From the NCBI RefSeq assembly GCF_016756595.1, contig NZ_AP023257.1:2124001-2188000 (forward strand): a stretch of 64,000 nucleotides of DNA. Reading direction: 5' to 3'. Under the pieces are notes generated by a model, which ran no database searches, was not told the origin of the DNA, and worked only from the letters and a program-made list of their open reading frames with translations. A program made the position numbers and the translations under genes. This DNA comes from Mesorhizobium sp. L-2-11 (GTDB taxonomy: Bacteria; Pseudomonadota; Alphaproteobacteria; Rhizobiales; Rhizobiaceae). Below are positions 62,580 through 64,000 of this stretch, piece by piece. Positions within the stretch are counted from its first letter, which is position 1. Each line of letters opens with the position of its first letter.

Positions 62580-62900
62580 TCAGGTGTTTTTGATCTGCTC
62601 GACCGCCGTCGCCAGCAGGTCGTTCATGACGCCGCGAATCTGAACATCCGACTGGGCAACGCCCGCCGCGTCGAAATCGGCGCGTATTTTGCGCAACACG
62701 TCGTCGTCGCCGGCCTCCTCGAAGTCTGCGCGCACCACCTCTTTCGCATAGGCGTCGGCGTCCTCGCCTGACTTACCGAGCTTTTCGGCGGCCCATAGGC
62801 CGAGCAGCTTGTTGCGGCGCGCCATGGCCCTGAACTTCGTGTCCTCGTCCATCGCAAACTTCTTTTCGAAGCCTTCCTGACGGTCTCTCATACTGCTCAT
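62580..62900 (-). CDS. F1-ATPase zeta-subunit-like inhibitor protein (DUF1476)
   Basis: 106 residues: MSSMRDRQEGFEKKFAMDEDTKFRAMARRNKLLGLWAAEKLG is the conserved N-terminus of the DUF1476 family; the Paracoccus denitrificans member is the zeta subunit that blocks F1Fo-ATPase rotation. The rest (GEDADAYAKEVVRADFEEAGDDDVLRKIRADFDAAGV) is a helix bundle. Alphaproteobacterial. Inhibition is likely through the N-terminal helix, by analogy. Confidence 0.9.
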   Translation of the reverse strand: MSSMRDRQEGFEKKFAMDEDTKFRAMARRNKLLGLWAAEKLGKSGEDADAYAKEVVRADFEEAGDDDVLRKIRADFDAAGVAQSDVQIRGVMNDLLATAVEQIKNT

Positions 62901-63375
62901 AATTTGCCTCGTTCAGGTGTGAGTCGCCGACCTTCATCCGATGGAGAAGAAGGGCGGCGGGTAGGGGCCGAACATGGCGTGCATAGATGTCATAAGCAAG
63001 ACCGGACCGTTCATTCCGCAGGGCAATCTCTTCAGCTTGGCGCTGCCCCTCACCGACCTGCCTTCCAGGGTTGGTGGTTGGCGACAGCCGGCGCAACATC
63101 CAATCTCCCCCCTTGCGGGGGAGATGTCCGGCAGGACAGAGGGGGGTGGGAAGGATCGCCAACTTCTGACTTGAGCCATTCCCAACCGGGATTCAGTTTG
63201 AGCGCGTGTATTGGTTAGCAGGTCGGAGGGACAGCACCCCCCTCTGCCCTGCCGGGCATCTCCCCCGCAAGGGGGGAGATCGGCAGCTTCGCCGACGGCC
63301 TTCGCACCGATGTGATTTGACGTTGCCGCGCCGTGACCTACTCTCGAATGGCGAGATGAGCCGAGGAGGCGAGCG
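62901..63375. other. 475-bp gap consisting largely of repeats
   Basis: Between the DUF1476 gene and the DUF6152 gene. It holds the inverted-repeat pair at 63101/63235 and the family terminus at 63040; the remaining sequence shows no open frame with a ribosome site. The start of the DUF6152 gene is preceded by GAGGAGGCGAGCG. Confidence 0.7.
63040..63282. repeat. Repeat cluster with 48-bp inverted arms
   Basis: A family terminus GCGCTGCCCCTCAC at 63040-63053 is followed by two arms, 63101-63148 and 63235-63282, which pair as inverted repeats with three mismatches (both contain CCTTGCGGGGGAGAT and CACCCCCCTCTG). Arms of this length 86 bp apart could form a large cruciform or RNA hairpin. Confidence 0.85.
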
Positions 63376-63765
63376 ATGCAGTCACCTTTCAACGGGATTA
63401 GGAGCGTCACGCTGGCAGCGGCAGTGATCCTTGCCGCCGCCACCGCAGCCTACGCCCATCACGGCTGGTCGTGGACCCAGGATGGGTTTTTTGAGCTCCG
63501 GGGCAAGATCACGGCCATCTATATCGGCAATCCGCACGCCACACTGGATGTCGACGCCGAGGGAGAGGCCTGGCGGGTGGATTTGGCGCCGCCGTCCCGC
63601 ACGATCGCCGCCGGCTTCACCGAGGAGGTCGCCAAAATTGGCGACGAGGTGACTGCGATTGGCCACCGCTCGCGCGACGAGACCGAGAAGTGGATGAAAG
63701 CATCCCGCATCATCGTCAACGGCAAGACTTATGACGTCTATCCCGACCGCGTCCCTCCGGCCTGA
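63376..63765 (+). CDS. DUF6152-family exported protein
   Basis: 129 residues: signal peptide SVTLAAAVILAAATAAYA, then HHGWSWTQDGFFELRGKITAIYIGNPHATLDVDAEGEAWRVDLAPPSRTIAAGFTEEVAKIGDEVTAIGHRSRDETEKWMKASRIIVNGKTYDVYPDR, the DUF6152 beta-barrel pattern with HHGW at the mature N-terminus. Such proteins usually sit beside small membrane proteins, as here. Role unknown; His-Trp start may bind metal. Confidence 0.87.
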   Translation: MQSPFNGIRSVTLAAAVILAAATAAYAHHGWSWTQDGFFELRGKITAIYIGNPHATLDVDAEGEAWRVDLAPPSRTIAAGFTEEVAKIGDEVTAIGHRSRDETEKWMKASRIIVNGKTYDVYPDRVPPA

Positions 63766-64000
63766 ATGGACGAGTACCTCGCCGGTATCGAGCAAGTCGC
63801 CATCGTAAGGGCACTGAAGGCCTCCTTCGTCGCCTATCCCATAGTCAATGCACTGCACATCATGTCGATCGGCGCGCTGCTGACCAGCGTCTGGCTCATG
63901 GACCTCCGGATCTTGGGCGCCTTCCGCTCGTTGCCGCAGGCGGCGTTCGTCGCGCTGCTGCGCCGCACCGCATTTGCCGCGTTCGCCGGCGCGCTGCTCA
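63766..64000 (+). CDS. DUF6644/DUF2214-type membrane protein, 5' part
   Basis: The ATG at 63766 overlaps none but follows the DUF6152 stop directly (TGA ATGG). The visible 78 residues read MDEYLAGIEQVAIVRALKAS, then FVAYPIVNALHIMSIGALLTSVWLMDLRILGAFR, a hydrophobic segment with a conserved histidine in NALHI typical of DUF6644 membrane proteins. Truncated by the window end. Probably the membrane partner of the preceding exported protein. Confidence 0.85.
   Translation, partial: MDEYLAGIEQVAIVRALKASFVAYPIVNALHIMSIGALLTSVWLMDLRILGAFRSLPQAAFVALLRRTAFAAFAGALL

Overview
The window reads as chromosome of a high-GC alphaproteobacterium of the Rhizobiales, most likely Mesorhizobium or a close relative. 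The call rests on an alpha-galactoside uptake locus arranged like the agp locus of Sinorhizobium meliloti, a trxB - lsrB/vtlR-type LysR gene pair followed by what looks like an AbcR (alpha-r15) small RNA, an F1-ATPase zeta-subunit gene of the alphaproteobacterial type, and many palindromic intergenic repeats of rhizobial style. No rRNA, tRNA or CRISPR array was seen.

Layout. 1-8.4 kb: a partial GMC oxidoreductase, GNAT and thioesterase genes, two adjacent HxlR-regulator/reductase pairs, and a 1,138-residue SAM-cyclase-ATPase-TPR signalling protein. 8.4-18.6 kb: alpha-galactoside utilisation (AraC regulator, two GH4 alpha-galactosidases, oligopeptide-type ABC transporter); the binding-protein gene is broken by a frameshift. 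18.6-24.8 kb: an IS481 transposase remnant, two LysR genes, RidA, an NmrA-like protein and tandem alpha/beta hydrolases. 24.8-29.8 kb: a threonate/erythronate-type catabolic cluster (otnK, otnI, ltnD one way; LacI regulator and otnC the other) around a doubled 14-bp palindromic operator. 29.8-31.3 kb: a scar with a truncated gene, a 270-bp copy of the hydrolase junction located 6.4 kb upstream, and a methyltransferase. 31.3-37.8 kb: CNNM/CorC protein, LssY-like protein, two extensin-like proteins, DUF3775, a TPR protein and greA. 37.8-39.4 kb: an intact IS481-family element inserted into a ~190-bp inverted-repeat element. 39.4-45.3 kb: a complete ADP-heptose synthesis and transfer cluster (waaC, waaF, hldD / hldE, gmhA, gmhB) for LPS inner core. 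45.4-51.7 kb: AsnC regulator, trxB, lsrB-type regulator, a methyltransferase, sRNA candidate(s), EF-G-like GTPase. 52-64 kb: cupin, aspartate aminotransferase, two overlapping EAL genes, GST, a RelE/ParE-type toxin-antitoxin pair, cold-shock protein, ogt, lytic transglycosylase and small envelope or hypothetical proteins.

The most informative observations are the AbcR-like sRNA next to its expected regulator, the family of inverted-repeat elements sharing one terminus (one split by the IS), the broken agpA, the operator array of the tetronate cluster, and the 23.5/30.0-kb duplication scar. I found no convincing wholly new multi-gene system; most genes belong to recognisable families.
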